From: JACTUA01 sp964551875
Lineage (GTDB): Archaea; Halobacteriota; Methanomicrobia; Methanomicrobiales; JACTUA01
Reading direction: 5' to 3'
DNA: 64,000 nucleotides
NCBI GenBank assembly: GCA_964551875.1
Contig: CAZKEV010000002.1
Coordinates: forward strand, 44,721 to 108,720
The translations under genes and the position numbers were made by a program. Shown here piece after piece: positions 32,050 to 40,057 of the stretch (position 1 is the stretch's first letter; each line of letters begins with the position of its first letter). The notes beneath the pieces are model-generated. The model did no database searches. It worked only from the letters and a program-made list of their open reading frames with translations, and was not told the DNA's origin.

Positions 32050-32755
32050 CCCGTGGAAGAAGTTCGAGCGGCTGGTCGCCGAGCGGTTCTCGAAGTGGAT
32101 GGCGCAGGGGGCGAAGGGGGTGGACGCCGAGCGGATCCTCTCCCGTCAAGCCCTCATGGGCCGGATGATCGAGCGGACCTATGGAGACCTCACCGTCCAC
32201 CCGAAGTGCTCCTCCCGCTTCCTGCCGATGGCGAAGTGGTTCATGGAGAAGTTCCAGGTGGACGCGAAGAACAGAAAGGCGTTCCGTCTTCCCGGTCTTC
32301 TCACGGGGGCGGAGCATCCCTTCTGGGGCTGGTGGGAGAAGCTGACGGAGGAGACGCCGAGGTGGAGCCGGATCATGACGCGGGACGGGTCGAGCGGCAA
32401 GGTCAGCACCGAGGAAAAGGGCAAGGTTCGCCTCATGGTCATCATGAACGCCCCCTCGAAGGAGCATCTTCTGGTGCTCGGATACGGGGACACGGAGTTT
32501 CTCGATAGCGCCATGGGCCTGATGGACAGGGAGATTCCCACGATCAGGATTCGCCGCGTGAAAACGGCGGATGCGGTCAAGATCGTTGTCCTGGAGGATT
32601 TTTTGAATTGGGCTGACCCGGTTTCGATGGGGTGCCCGAAGATCGAGGAGGGATCCAATGCCGCCGAAAAAGAAATCGCGCCTTCAAACCATCCTGTCCA
32701 AACTGGCGGAGAAGGGAATTCCGCTGGAGGAGATGGCGAAAGAGGTCGGCCTTGA
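32039..32755 (+). CDS. Hypothetical protein, possibly nuclease-related, 238 aa
   Basis: ATG overlaps the end of the nuclease gene by 11 bases, with GGGGAGG upstream. WKKFERLVAERFSKWM is like the first helix of PD-(D/E)XK resolvases, and GDLTVHP with later Lys residues could be catalytic, but ExK is not evident. The last 35 residues overlap the next gene and look unstructured. Confidence 0.5.
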   Translation: MPDSPWKKFERLVAERFSKWMAQGAKGVDAERILSRQALMGRMIERTYGDLTVHPKCSSRFLPMAKWFMEKFQVDAKNRKAFRLPGLLTGAEHPFWGWWEKLTEETPRWSRIMTRDGSSGKVSTEEKGKVRLMVIMNAPSKEHLLVLGYGDTEFLDSAMGLMDREIPTIRIRRVKTADAVKIVVLEDFLNWADPVSMGCPKIEEGSNAAEKEIAPSNHPVQTGGEGNSAGGDGERGRP

Positions 32756-32978
32756 AAGCAGGGCCGTTCTTTTCTGGCTCGACGCCTTCGGGCTGAAGAC
32801 GAAGGACCTTCCTCCTCAGATCGTCGCCAAGGCAAGGGAGAAGGGATTCGACAGCCTTGCCTCCTACTTCAGGGAGAACGGATCCAAGACCTTTCAGACG
32901 ATGTCCGAGGATCTTGGAGTGTCTCATTGCACGATCGAGGTGTACTACCGGATCTTTTCGGTAGGAGTCGGAGGATAG
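32658..32978 (+). CDS. Helix-turn-helix protein, 106 aa
   Basis: Two HTH-like segments: LEEMAKEVGLESRAVLFWLD and TFQTMSEDLGVSHCTIEVYY. The second, with SLASYFRENG before it, clearly resembles the protein at 61740. It overlaps the preceding gene by 98 bases. Likely DNA-binding, target unknown. Confidence 0.65.
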   Translation: MPPKKKSRLQTILSKLAEKGIPLEEMAKEVGLESRAVLFWLDAFGLKTKDLPPQIVAKAREKGFDSLASYFRENGSKTFQTMSEDLGVSHCTIEVYYRIFSVGVGG

Positions 32979-32980
32979 TC

Positions 32981-33757
32981 ATGCCCAACGAAATCGTTCC
33001 GGTGGTGAAGGCGACCATCGTCGATCCTGGCCGCCCGAAGTGGGTTCTGAACCGGGTCGATGCCTTGGCGAAGATCGTGAAGGAGTCCTACGTGGAGATG
33101 ACCGAGCTCCTGTTCGAGGTGAAGGAGCAGGGGCACTTCCGGCTCTTGAAGGACGATGACGGGGAGTCGTTCGATCACTTCGAGGACTACGTCGAAAAGC
33201 ATCTGGGCTGGAAAGATCGGAAGGCGCAGTACTTCGTCTCGATCTACGAGAAGGTCGTCCTGGCGGCGAACGTCACGAAGGCGGTGCTGGCTGAAATCGA
33301 GTGGTCGAAGGCGAGCCAACTCGCCATGCTTCCAGCGGAGGAGCGGACGCCGAGCAAGATGGGAGGGTGGATTGACAAAGCGAAGGGGATGACCTTCACC
33401 GACCTGAAGTCCGAAGTCGCCAAGAAGCGGAACGAGGTCGCGGGGGAGAAGAAGTACGAGGAGGAGATCAGTTACCACGCGAGTTTCAACCTCACGGCCA
33501 AGCAGGCGGCAAACTTCCAGCTCGCCATGGCGACGTCCAGCAAAATCAGCGGGAGCGACTGGAAGGGCAACAACATGGATCTCATTTGCACGGAGTTCCT
33601 GACGAATCGGCTGGAGGAATCCAAGGTCAAGATGCATCGCATCCTTGCGTCCGTCGAGAGGATCTTCGGCGTGGATATCGTGGCCGCCAAGGTGAAGGGG
33701 TCCGAGGTCGAGATCCTCTACGGGCAGAAGTTTGCGAAGAAGTACGGCGTCGAGTAG
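32981..33757 (+). CDS. Hypothetical protein, 258 aa
   Basis: ATG after GGAGTCGGAGG. Charged, with a WSKASQLAMLPAEERT segment reminiscent of phage DNA-binding Gam-like or DUF3102-type proteins, but no firm match. A ParB-linker-like appearance between residues 100 and 150 is noted only as an impression. Confidence 0.55.
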   Translation: MPNEIVPVVKATIVDPGRPKWVLNRVDALAKIVKESYVEMTELLFEVKEQGHFRLLKDDDGESFDHFEDYVEKHLGWKDRKAQYFVSIYEKVVLAANVTKAVLAEIEWSKASQLAMLPAEERTPSKMGGWIDKAKGMTFTDLKSEVAKKRNEVAGEKKYEEEISYHASFNLTAKQAANFQLAMATSSKISGSDWKGNNMDLICTEFLTNRLEESKVKMHRILASVERIFGVDIVAAKVKGSEVEILYGQKFAKKYGVE

Positions 33758-33767
33758 GGAGGCCGGG

Positions 33768-34199
33768 ATGGCGAACACCGTGTCGGGAATCGAGCCTGCC
33801 TACATCGTCCAGGAGGACGGGGAGGGCAGGTGGAAGGTCTACAAGGTGGACCTGGACGCGATGTCCGTCCTCGCCAAGCACGTCGTGTCGAGCGGGCGGT
33901 GCGACTGCGAGGGGTGGAAGCACAACATGAAGTGCCGACACCTTCAGATGGTGTTCTCCCTTTACCCGACCACGGACAGGAAGACGGCCCGGAAGGCGGC
34001 AAGCGAGGTTATCCATTCCTGGGAGGATAAGTTCAGCCGGATCATCTTCGACGACTACGTGTTCGTGGACGCCGAGGAGGAAGAGGTTCGGACGATTCGC
34101 CTCAAGGCCAGGGGGGAACCGATCAGCCTGGAAGGAAAGATTTCCAAACGTCTCTTCGCGGTGCGGAGGGGCGTGTTCATCGAGGTCAGCATCGAGTGA
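33768..34199 (+). CDS. SWIM zinc finger protein
   Basis: CDCEGWKHNMKCRHL gives C45xC47...C56xH58, the SWIM signature (CxCx(n)CxH). SWIM domains bind DNA or protein, in helicases, transposases and recombination mediators. The C-terminal half is beta-rich with no second domain. Five cysteine-free neighbours give no further hint. Confidence 0.7.
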   Translation: MANTVSGIEPAYIVQEDGEGRWKVYKVDLDAMSVLAKHVVSSGRCDCEGWKHNMKCRHLQMVFSLYPTTDRKTARKAASEVIHSWEDKFSRIIFDDYVFVDAEEEEVRTIRLKARGEPISLEGKISKRLFAVRRGVFIEVSIE

Positions 34200-34210
34200 G
34201 GAGGTGCGCG

Positions 34211-34612
34211 ATGCCGAAAGGCAAGAAGAAGAAGGAAGTCCGGGATCCCAGCAAGCCCGCCATCCATCGGTGGTCGGCGAAGAAGTGGGCGAGCGAGCAC
34301 GGCGAGAAGTGGACGCGGGCGCTGGAAGCCGCCGGTCCCGACTTCACGTTCAGGCTCATGCAGGCCCACTCCATGCTCGTGATGGAGCGGCAGCTTGAAA
34401 AGCGGATCAAGCGGCTGGAGGAATCCCTGGAAGATCTGAAGGTCAAGGCCACGGCGGATCCCGACTTTGGCAGGGGAATCGTCGAGATGGATGCGTGCGA
34501 GAAGATCCTCGCGGGCATCGTCCAGGCCCTGCCGAACGTCACTGTCAAGGAGAAGCCGAAGGCGGAGGAGCCGAGGGGCGAGCCCGTCGAGGTTAGCGCG
34601 GCCCAGGGATAG
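34211..34612 (+). CDS. Hypothetical protein, 133 aa
   Basis: ATG 34211 has GAGGAGGTG at ideal spacing and is preferred over the GTG at 34196. Basic N-terminus (KGKKKKEVRDP), a coiled coil (ERQLEKRIKRLEESLEDLKV) and a Pro/Glu-rich tail. Its stop lies inside a hairpin (CCAGGG/CCCTGG, 34603-34618). Confidence 0.6.
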   Translation: MPKGKKKKEVRDPSKPAIHRWSAKKWASEHGEKWTRALEAAGPDFTFRLMQAHSMLVMERQLEKRIKRLEESLEDLKVKATADPDFGRGIVEMDACEKILAGIVQALPNVTVKEKPKAEEPRGEPVEVSAAQG

Positions 34613-34722
34613 CCCTGGCGATGCGCGGGGTGCAGGCTTCCGCAGTGCCCGTAGACGCTGTTTTCAAGACGGCTGCCGAGGACCGGGCCAGGGGGCCTGC
34701 CCCTTTTTTGATGAGGTGAACC
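34613..34722 (+). other. Structured intergenic region with terminator
   Basis: Holds a hairpin GCTGT/ACGGC with loop TTTCAAG (resembling a TCA anticodon arm), a possible closing stem CCCTGGC/GCCAGGG, and the terminator at 34685. No canonical T-arm, so it is not called as a tRNA. Confidence 0.45.
34685..34709 (+). terminator. Rho-independent terminator
   Basis: GGG-C-CAGG pairs with CCTG-CCC (one bulged base) around a GGG loop, followed by six T at 34704-34709. Confidence 0.75.
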
Positions 34723-35115
34723 GTGGGCGAGGGAATTCCCAATCCGGAACAGGCCCTGCCGAAACCCCCGGCCCCGAAGCCGGAGGAGAACATCGCGTTG
34801 TATTCGGCGGTGTGCTCGATCTTCCACCTTCTCGATGCAACCCAGGTCTGCATCTCCCTGGATTATCCAAAGCTGGTGCAGTGGTACAGGGACCGGATCG
34901 GGGTTCCCATCACGCTCGCGTCCTGGGAGGAGGTGGAGAGAACGATTCTGTTCCGGCTTGACGAGGTGAAGCCGATTCTCATGAAGAAGGGGAAGCCGAT
35001 CCATGTGAGGATCATCGGTCCCGTCGCGGCATGGGAGGGGATGAGGCTCTACCGGATGTTCTACCCTCACGCGGACAAGGTTTACCTGGTGGAAAGCGCG
35101 GTCATCGAGATCTGA
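34723..35115 (+). CDS. Hypothetical protein, 130 aa
   Basis: GTG after GATGAGGTGAACC. It follows a terminator, yet I see no promoter in front; readthrough or an atypical promoter is needed. Pro-rich N-terminus, then a compact alpha/beta part. Unrecognised. Confidence 0.6.
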   Translation: MGEGIPNPEQALPKPPAPKPEENIALYSAVCSIFHLLDATQVCISLDYPKLVQWYRDRIGVPITLASWEEVERTILFRLDEVKPILMKKGKPIHVRIIGPVAAWEGMRLYRMFYPHADKVYLVESAVIEI

Positions 35116-35123
35116 GGTGAGTC

Positions 35124-35648
35124 GTGGAAGACGAATACAGGGGGGTCGAGGGTTTCGTCAAGGAACTTGGGACGACCGTCCGTGAGTGCATCGACTGTGG
35201 GTGCCTCGTCGCCGGGGGCCTCGTTGCCGGGGGACCGACGCGGTGCAAGCGATGCGCCAAGGAGTGGGACGACAAGAACGCCGGGAAGGGGATCGGGACC
35301 TCCCCGGAGGCGATGGAATTGAGGCGGCAGGACGAGGACGATTGGAATCAGGAGCGTGACGCGGACGTCCGTGCTCTTGTCAAGCTGTCCGAGGAACTGA
35401 ATACCCTGGGGCTGCGAGGGCTCGATCAGAGTTCGACGAGGGCGGCGGTCATCGCAATCAAGACCCTCAAGGAGCGGATCAACTACTTCGCCCAGGTCAC
35501 CAGGAAGATCATGGCCGAGGTGGGCATTCCCACGGACGACGACGAGACGCCTGAATCGAGGTTGGGGCGGATCAAGAACGTCCTCGGGCTCATCGACTTC
35601 GCGGGGATCCTGAAGATTCTTGGCAAGAAGGAAGGAGTGGGAAAATGA
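35124..35648 (+). CDS. Zinc-binding hypothetical protein, 174 aa
   Basis: CIDCGCLV...CKRCAKEW is a compact C4 ribbon in the first 50 residues. A helical C-terminal part follows (TRAAVIAIKTLKERINYFAQ). The four-base overlap with the next gene implies coupling. Unrecognised. Confidence 0.6.
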   Translation: MEDEYRGVEGFVKELGTTVRECIDCGCLVAGGLVAGGPTRCKRCAKEWDDKNAGKGIGTSPEAMELRRQDEDDWNQERDADVRALVKLSEELNTLGLRGLDQSSTRAAVIAIKTLKERINYFAQVTRKIMAEVGIPTDDDETPESRLGRIKNVLGLIDFAGILKILGKKEGVGK

Positions 35649-36013
35649 AGGCAGCAGCGCAGATGGCCCAGGTGAACATGGACAAGGATTCTCTGGCGGC
35701 GGATCTGGAGAAGATCTCCGAGGAGATCAAGATCGCGGAGAAGAAGAAGGAGTGGCTCAAGGCGAAGCTCGATCCCCTCATGACGAACGGGGAGCGGATC
35801 GGGAAGGTCGAGAAGGTCAAGCGGCAGGACCTCGTCGTGGACGGGGAACTGCTGGTCGACCTGGAGAAGCGGTTCGGCCCCGAGATCGTGCGGAAGGAGT
35901 GCAACGTCAAGCTTTTGCGCGAGAAGTTCCTGGAGGATCCCGCGCTCGAATCCACCATCCCCAAGGGTCCCGAAAAGTGGTTCCTCAAGGTCGGGGAGCA
36001 GTTCAACAAGTAG
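35645..36013 (+). CDS. Hypothetical coiled-coil protein, 122 aa
   Basis: Residues 15-50 (LAADLEKISEEIKIAEKKKEW) are a coiled coil; the C-terminal part looks globular. Resembles phage RecE/Gam-associated small helical proteins only in general shape. Ends immediately before a palindrome copy. Confidence 0.6.
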   Translation: MKAAAQMAQVNMDKDSLAADLEKISEEIKIAEKKKEWLKAKLDPLMTNGERIGKVEKVKRQDLVVDGELLVDLEKRFGPEIVRKECNVKLLREKFLEDPALESTIPKGPEKWFLKVGEQFNK

Positions 36014-36016
36014 GGG

Positions 36017-36031
36017 CGCAAACGGTTTGCG
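36017..36031. promoter_or_regulatory. 15-bp near-palindrome, copy 4 (intergenic, operator-like)
   Basis: CGCAAACGGTTTGCG starts four bases after a stop codon and ends ten bases before the GTG at 36041, with the ribosome-binding site GGAGGG just after it. Confidence 0.75.
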
Positions 36032-36040
36032 GAGGGATCG

Positions 36041-36370
36041 GTGGGGCGTCCGAAGAAAGAGCAGGAGCCCAAGGAGGACTGGTTTCGGACGGGCGTGAGC
36101 CCCGAGCCCGATCCCGTCACCGTCAAGCAGGAAAGGTTCCTCGCCCACTGCAAGGACGAGGTAATGGAAATCCTGACCTCCGAAGAACGATGCAACGCCG
36201 AGATCCAGGGGTACGGGGAGTGGCTCGGAACCCTCACCAAGATGGAGGCTTCGGGCCTCATCAGCGTTTTGAAGGGCACTGCCACGGCACGAAAGATCGT
36301 CGAGAGGAAGGACGAGGACGTGGCCCGGCGGATGGGAAAGAAGTGGTACGACACTGGAGGGGAACGATGA
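36041..36370 (+). CDS. Hypothetical protein, 109 aa
   Basis: GTG start directly downstream of the operator-like palindrome. N-terminus MGRPKKEQEPKEDW is basic and resembles AT-hook-like starts (GRPKK). The rest is helical. ATGA overlap with the next gene. Confidence 0.6.
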   Translation: MGRPKKEQEPKEDWFRTGVSPEPDPVTVKQERFLAHCKDEVMEILTSEERCNAEIQGYGEWLGTLTKMEASGLISVLKGTATARKIVERKDEDVARRMGKKWYDTGGER

Positions 36371-36795
36371 AAAAGAAGCTTTTGACCGAGGTCGAGGTTG
36401 CCGAGTACCTGGCCGCGTTCAGGGAGAGGCCGCAGGGGGAGCAGGAGGCGTCACCCATTTATCAGGAACTGGTTTCCTTCGCGGGGTGGGGCATGGCGAA
36501 ATACTCCCCAAAGGCCCCGGACGCCAGTCCTGAAATTCCTGATCCCAGAATGTCCACGGCGGATCGGGCCAAGCTCATGAAGGAGCTGAACCCCATCACG
36601 GACACGGGGAAGGGGAAGTTGGAACCCGGAGCGATGACCACGGTGGGGAGCCCTGGGGGGCCGCCGAATCCCTGGGTCGACACCAGGACGCCCGAGGGGA
36701 AGGGTCCCCTCTTCCTGGGGGTCAACACCGAGGTCCCCCCGCCGTTCGCGGGGACGTGGGAGCGCAAGGAAGGCGGATGGTTCCGCAAGGGGTAG
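36367..36795 (+). CDS. Hypothetical protein, 142 aa, Pro/Gly-rich C-terminus
   Basis: ATG overlaps the previous stop. N-terminal LTEVEVAEYLAAFRERP is helical; the second half (about 90-142) is Pro/Gly-rich and ends FAGTWERKEGGWFRKG. Unknown. Confidence 0.6.
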   Translation: MKKKLLTEVEVAEYLAAFRERPQGEQEASPIYQELVSFAGWGMAKYSPKAPDASPEIPDPRMSTADRAKLMKELNPITDTGKGKLEPGAMTTVGSPGGPPNPWVDTRTPEGKGPLFLGVNTEVPPPFAGTWERKEGGWFRKG

Positions 36796-36798
36796 ACC

Positions 36799-36960
36799 AT
36801 GTACAGCAGGGAAGACCTGATCGACGCCAAGCGCAGGCTGTACTCCGAACTTCTCAAGGTGCCGCCAGACCAGTTGACGGATTCCGATCTGGATGTGATG
36901 ACGGCTCTGATGAAGGACGCGGACATTCAGCGGATCCTTGACGAGCGGCTGAAGGCGTAA
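36799..36960 (+). CDS. Small helical protein, 53 aa
   Basis: ATG three bases after the previous stop; reads MYSREDLIDAKRRLYSELL and ends at TAA 36958-36960. Entirely helical and charged, codon use like the neighbours. No function assigned. Confidence 0.6.
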   Translation: MYSREDLIDAKRRLYSELLKVPPDQLTDSDLDVMTALMKDADIQRILDERLKA

Positions 36961-37000
36961 AGGGCCGGGGAATAAGGATGCCCCGATTCCGGAGGGGGAA

Positions 37001-37294
37001 ATGGTTGAGGCCCGCGTTGCACCCAAGAATGAGGTGAGGCAGATGCGATCCTCTATCAGCGAGATCTGCCGGAAGTCCGGGGAGCAGAACTGTCACATCT
37101 GCGAGAATGCGGATTGCGGGGACAACACGAATTCGACCATCGCGGCCCTCAAGACGAAGCTTCGGAATTTGGAGTGGGCGATTGCGAAGTCGGTCATCGT
37201 CTTTGGTGGGAACGAGGCACCCCTTCCCGAATTGATCCAGGCGGTGCTTACGGCCAAGATCATCGGAGGGAAGGGCATTGAGACCGGGGGGTAA
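37001..37294 (+). CDS. Hypothetical small cysteine-containing protein, 97 aa
   Basis: GGAGGGGGAA precedes the ATG. CRKSG...CHICENADC has four to five cysteines in 20 residues, a possible zinc knuckle. A basic helical C-terminus follows. Confidence 0.6.
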   Translation: MVEARVAPKNEVRQMRSSISEICRKSGEQNCHICENADCGDNTNSTIAALKTKLRNLEWAIAKSVIVFGGNEAPLPELIQAVLTAKIIGGKGIETGG

Positions 37295-37295
37295 G

Positions 37296-37604
37296 ATGCC
37301 GAGATTGCACGTATTTTGCAAGGTGTGTGGAGCGTCCCAGTCCTCGGGGATGATGCGTCCTCTTCTATCCACCCTGGAGATGAGGACAGCGGACGTTCTT
37401 CAAGATTCCTCCCATCCCCCAGCGGCGTATTCCTATGTTTGCCGTGATTGCTGGCTCAAATTCGTCACCTCGAAGAAGAAGGGAGAATTGATCACCATTC
37501 TCGAAACCGTTTCCTGCGACCTCCATGAATTTGCTCGGGCCTTGGGCGAAAAGAACAAAAGGGGGAATGATGGCGAGGAGCTGGGGGACGATCTCCCATT
37601 TTAG
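37296..37604 (+). CDS. Zinc-ribbon protein, 102 aa (paralogue of 45166)
   Basis: CKVCGAS...MRPL and VCRDCWLKF, then ILETVSCDL. The same series of motifs occurs in the N-terminal half of the protein at 45166, so both derive from one ancestor. Four cysteines in two CxxC pairs should bind one zinc ion. Function unknown. Confidence 0.65.
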   Translation: MPRLHVFCKVCGASQSSGMMRPLLSTLEMRTADVLQDSSHPPAAYSYVCRDCWLKFVTSKKKGELITILETVSCDLHEFARALGEKNKRGNDGEELGDDLPF

Positions 37605-37631
37605 TGGAGGCATGAAAGGTGATGGCAGGCC

Positions 37632-37808
37632 GTGAGCTTCAAGAATAAGCAGGTCGAAAAGAAGTGCCTCCTTTGCGGCAGGCCGTACAAGGTCAACCCG
37701 CGTTTGGTGGGGTCCAAATTCTGTTCCAGGAAATGTCAATTTCAGTGGGTCAAGGAGCAGGCGGAGGGAAGAAGGATTGCGGAGCAGCAACGATGCAATT
37801 CCACGTAA
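37632..37808 (+). CDS. Small zinc-finger protein, 58 aa
   Basis: GTG opens VSFKNKQVEKKCLLCGRPYK, followed by FCSRKCQFQWV: CxxC plus CxxxC as in FCS/MYND-like knuckles. The stop TAA is at 37806-37808, 16 bases into the next gene. Codon use agrees with neighbours. Confidence 0.6.
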   Translation: MSFKNKQVEKKCLLCGRPYKVNPRLVGSKFCSRKCQFQWVKEQAEGRRIAEQQRCNST

Positions 37809-38011
37809 TCGACATGAAGACTGGGAAGGAGCCCGACCTGAAGGAGATCGCCCTCCACGAGGCGTGGGCGAATGGCGTTATATGGTGCAGCATGGAGGGG
37901 TTCGCTATCGAGGATGACGGTGCCCTTCTTCTCCTCGACAAGTGCGGGCGGTACGCCTACTGCCCCGAGGGGCGGTTCCAGGTGATCTTCGAGGAAGAGA
38001 CCAAGCCATGA
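37793..38011 (+). CDS. Hypothetical protein, 72 aa
   Basis: ATG 37793 lies inside the end of the zinc-finger gene and has GGAGCAGC upstream. MQFHVIDMKTGKEPDLKEIA looks like a small beta-alpha fold; CxxxxxYC later. Coupled to the next gene by ATGA. Confidence 0.6.
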   Translation: MQFHVIDMKTGKEPDLKEIALHEAWANGVIWCSMEGFAIEDDGALLLLDKCGRYAYCPEGRFQVIFEEETKP

Positions 38012-38415
38012 AGACCAAGCCGGAATGGGCTTCTTTAACGGGGCCGGAACTGCTTGACGAGATTAAGCAGCGCGAGAAACTCATCGGGGAGATGGTGGGG
38101 CAGCTCTTCCCGTCTATCCTGAGAGGTGAGATTCGTGATCTGGTGAAGCTTTACGCGGCTTCGCCGTTCGAGCGGGGCCGGAGCAACTGCTACCAGGACC
38201 GGTGTGAAAACTGTTCCTTCGCCAGCATTGGGGGGCTCGACAAGCGGACGGCTATGGAAGCCCCGTATTACGTCAAGGTGCATGGGGAGAAGTACGTTGA
38301 GGAGTACCTTGCGGGATACCGGGCGCAGGCGAAGGATCTCTTCGGGGATGACTGGGAGACCTGTGAGTTTGGATGGAGCAAGGCGATCACGATTGGAGGC
38401 AAGGAGGGATTGTGA
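38008..38415 (+). CDS. Hypothetical protein, 135 aa
   Basis: ATG overlaps the previous stop. Contains CYQDRCENCSF, a cysteine triplet that may bind metal, flanked by helical parts. Unrecognised. Overlaps the next GTG by four bases. Confidence 0.6.
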   Translation: MKTKPEWASLTGPELLDEIKQREKLIGEMVGQLFPSILRGEIRDLVKLYAASPFERGRSNCYQDRCENCSFASIGGLDKRTAMEAPYYVKVHGEKYVEEYLAGYRAQAKDLFGDDWETCEFGWSKAITIGGKEGL

Positions 38416-38600
38416 GCAAGACCGTTATTGACGCAAACACCCAGACCATGCGCTGCGACGTGTGCAAAGACGAGGTGCCGATCCCCCTTGGAAGCCTGGA
38501 GTGGGTTGCGGCGGTGTGCAAGGCGTTCGACAAGGCGCACAGAGCTTGCAAGGGGGATCCTGGCAGGACGACGTTCTCGGTCCCGGTAAAGAGGGGTTGA
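38412..38600 (+). CDS. Hypothetical small protein, 62 aa
   Basis: GTGA overlap with the previous gene. MRCDVCKDEV gives one CxxC; two further single Cys follow. Possibly a small zinc-binding protein. Confidence 0.55.
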   Translation: MSKTVIDANTQTMRCDVCKDEVPIPLGSLEWVAAVCKAFDKAHRACKGDPGRTTFSVPVKRG

Positions 38601-38602
38601 GC

Positions 38603-38920
38603 ATGGACCTCTTTGAGACGAAACGGGCGGGCGAGGTGGACCTCGACGACCCGGAGATCTACCGGAGCGGGGACTGGGACGAGCACAAGACGGTGGACCA
38701 GCTCCGCACCTGGGCGTGGCACCTCCTTGGGCAATCCCTCGTCTACATGGACTTCCTCAACCCCGACACGGACTGGGGCAAGCAGAGGGAGAGGGTCCAC
38801 GGTTTCTGCAAGGCGTTTGCGGGGGCCTTCTGGTTGTTTCCTCACGACACGAAGGAGGGCCGGGTCTGGTGGCGCAAGTTCATCTGGAGGTTCCGGGATG
38901 AGGTGGAGAATCAGTGCTGA
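38603..38920 (+). CDS. Hypothetical protein, 105 aa
   Basis: ATG two bases after the previous stop region with GAGGGG upstream. Acidic N-terminus, Trp-rich helical C-terminus (TWAWHLL, WWRKFIWRF). Not a membrane protein by composition. Unknown. Confidence 0.6.
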   Translation: MDLFETKRAGEVDLDDPEIYRSGDWDEHKTVDQLRTWAWHLLGQSLVYMDFLNPDTDWGKQRERVHGFCKAFAGAFWLFPHDTKEGRVWWRKFIWRFRDEVENQC

Positions 38921-38949
38921 CAGAACCGAAGATAAGTAAGGGGGGAAAC

Positions 38950-39186
38950 ATGAAACGTACGAACCGTGGATTCTCCATCTATACCGAGTTCAAAGACGCC
39001 AACGGCCATGACGTTCGCGTCCAGAAGTCCTCCTGGGCAGAGAAGGATGCCGTCTGGATCTTCTGCCACAAGAACGACGAGGACTGCATCCTGCATCTCG
39101 GGAAGCGGCAAGCGTATTCGCCGCACCTCACGAAGGCGCAAGCAAGGCGAGTGATAAAGGCTCTACAGAAATTCGTGGACGAATGA
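38950..39186 (+). CDS. Hypothetical small protein, 78 aa
   Basis: ATG 38950 after AAGGGGGGAAAC. Mixed beta/alpha, one Cys pair (FCHKNDEDC). From here to about 44.4 kb the third codon positions look less G/C-biased than before. Confidence 0.6.
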   Translation: MKRTNRGFSIYTEFKDANGHDVRVQKSSWAEKDAVWIFCHKNDEDCILHLGKRQAYSPHLTKAQARRVIKALQKFVDE

Positions 39187-39214
39187 CATTCTCCGAATTG
39201 TGTGAGGGCGAAGA

Positions 39215-39481
39215 ATGAAACCTGGATACAAGCCATCGACGAAGGATGTCAATGGGTTTCACATAGATCCGGCGAGCGGTTGCTGCGGGACTAACATGGT
39301 CTACTACAATGACGAGGCAAAGCAGTTTGTCCTCGTAACAAGAGACGGCATGCCGTCGCGGGTGGTATGGCGTTGTGACAGATGCAGCAGAGAAATCGAC
39401 AGGAACAAGATTCTTCAAGAAGTAGACGACGGGCACAATCCATCTCTTCCTTACCCGTGGGACAGCGACCATCCAGTTTGA
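39215..39481 (+). CDS. Small zinc-ribbon protein, 88 aa
   Basis: GCCGTN early and RCDRCSREIDR later provide four cysteines. Preceded by the leader TCCGAATTGTGTGAGGG, which recurs upstream of the gene at 43343. Unknown function. Confidence 0.6.
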   Translation: MKPGYKPSTKDVNGFHIDPASGCCGTNMVYYNDEAKQFVLVTRDGMPSRVVWRCDRCSREIDRNKILQEVDDGHNPSLPYPWDSDHPV

Positions 39482-39501
39482 GAAGTAAGTGAGGGCAGAT
39501 C

Positions 39502-39933
39502 ATGAAGATTAAGGCATGCTCCAAGTGCGGCGGGAAGGGCGGGAAGTACCGCAAGACCTTGAAGGACTATACTTGCGACAAGTGCGAGGAGAAAGCCTTC
39601 GATTCTCTATTCGTTCTCGCGCTGAAGGGTAGGGTGGGAAAGAAGATATCTCGCTCAGAAGCGCTTCGCATTTCAAGGAAGACGTTGCTGGATGCGGAAA
39701 GAGAACGAAGACAAGACCGTTCAAGAGGCATGAAATTGACATTTATCGTTGCCAACTGCCACGCTGCGAGAATGGACGTAATCCATGGCGGTTTTTCACG
39801 GCCTCCAACGAAGCGGTCGGTGAGCATCGAGCTGACTACGGAGCAGGTGCAGAAGATCGGACTGAAGATGACCGGATACGATAGCGGGGAGGAAACGACT
39901 GAAGAGATTCTGGAGGTCTTCGTCGAGACCTAA
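39502..39933 (+). CDS. Zinc-ribbon hypothetical protein, 143 aa
   Basis: N-terminal CSKCGGKGGK and TCDKCEEKA make a C4 ribbon in 30 residues. A basic helical part follows, then an acidic tail (EETTEEILEVFVET). A structured element begins immediately after its stop. Confidence 0.6.
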   Translation: MKIKACSKCGGKGGKYRKTLKDYTCDKCEEKAFDSLFVLALKGRVGKKISRSEALRISRKTLLDAERERRQDRSRGMKLTFIVANCHAARMDVIHGGFSRPPTKRSVSIELTTEQVQKIGLKMTGYDSGEETTEEILEVFVET

Positions 39934-40026
39934 TCACTTGTCCGAGATCGTTAACCCCAACCTCGCCCGCGAGCGAGAGACGCCGGGGCTCGTGGCCCCG
40001 GCACAGAAACGACGGCGAGGGCCGAT
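39934..40026 (+). promoter_or_regulatory. Structured element E1 (unassigned, duplicated)
   Basis: Hairpin CTCGC/GCGAG, an 8-bp stem GCCGGGGC (39982-39989)/GCCCCGGC (39995-40002), and CGGC-GAGG-GCCG (40013-40024). The same order of stems, with changed but still paired bases, occurs at 44377. It ends 31 bases before the next ATG. Confidence 0.6.
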
Positions 40027-40057
40027 GACGAAAAGGGTCAAGTGAAGGGTGGAGATC

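Noticed and set aside
34613..34700. Selenocysteine or suppressor tRNA with TCA anticodon
   Set aside because: The anticodon arm pairs, but there is no T-loop (GTTCRA) and the D-arm is not canonical.
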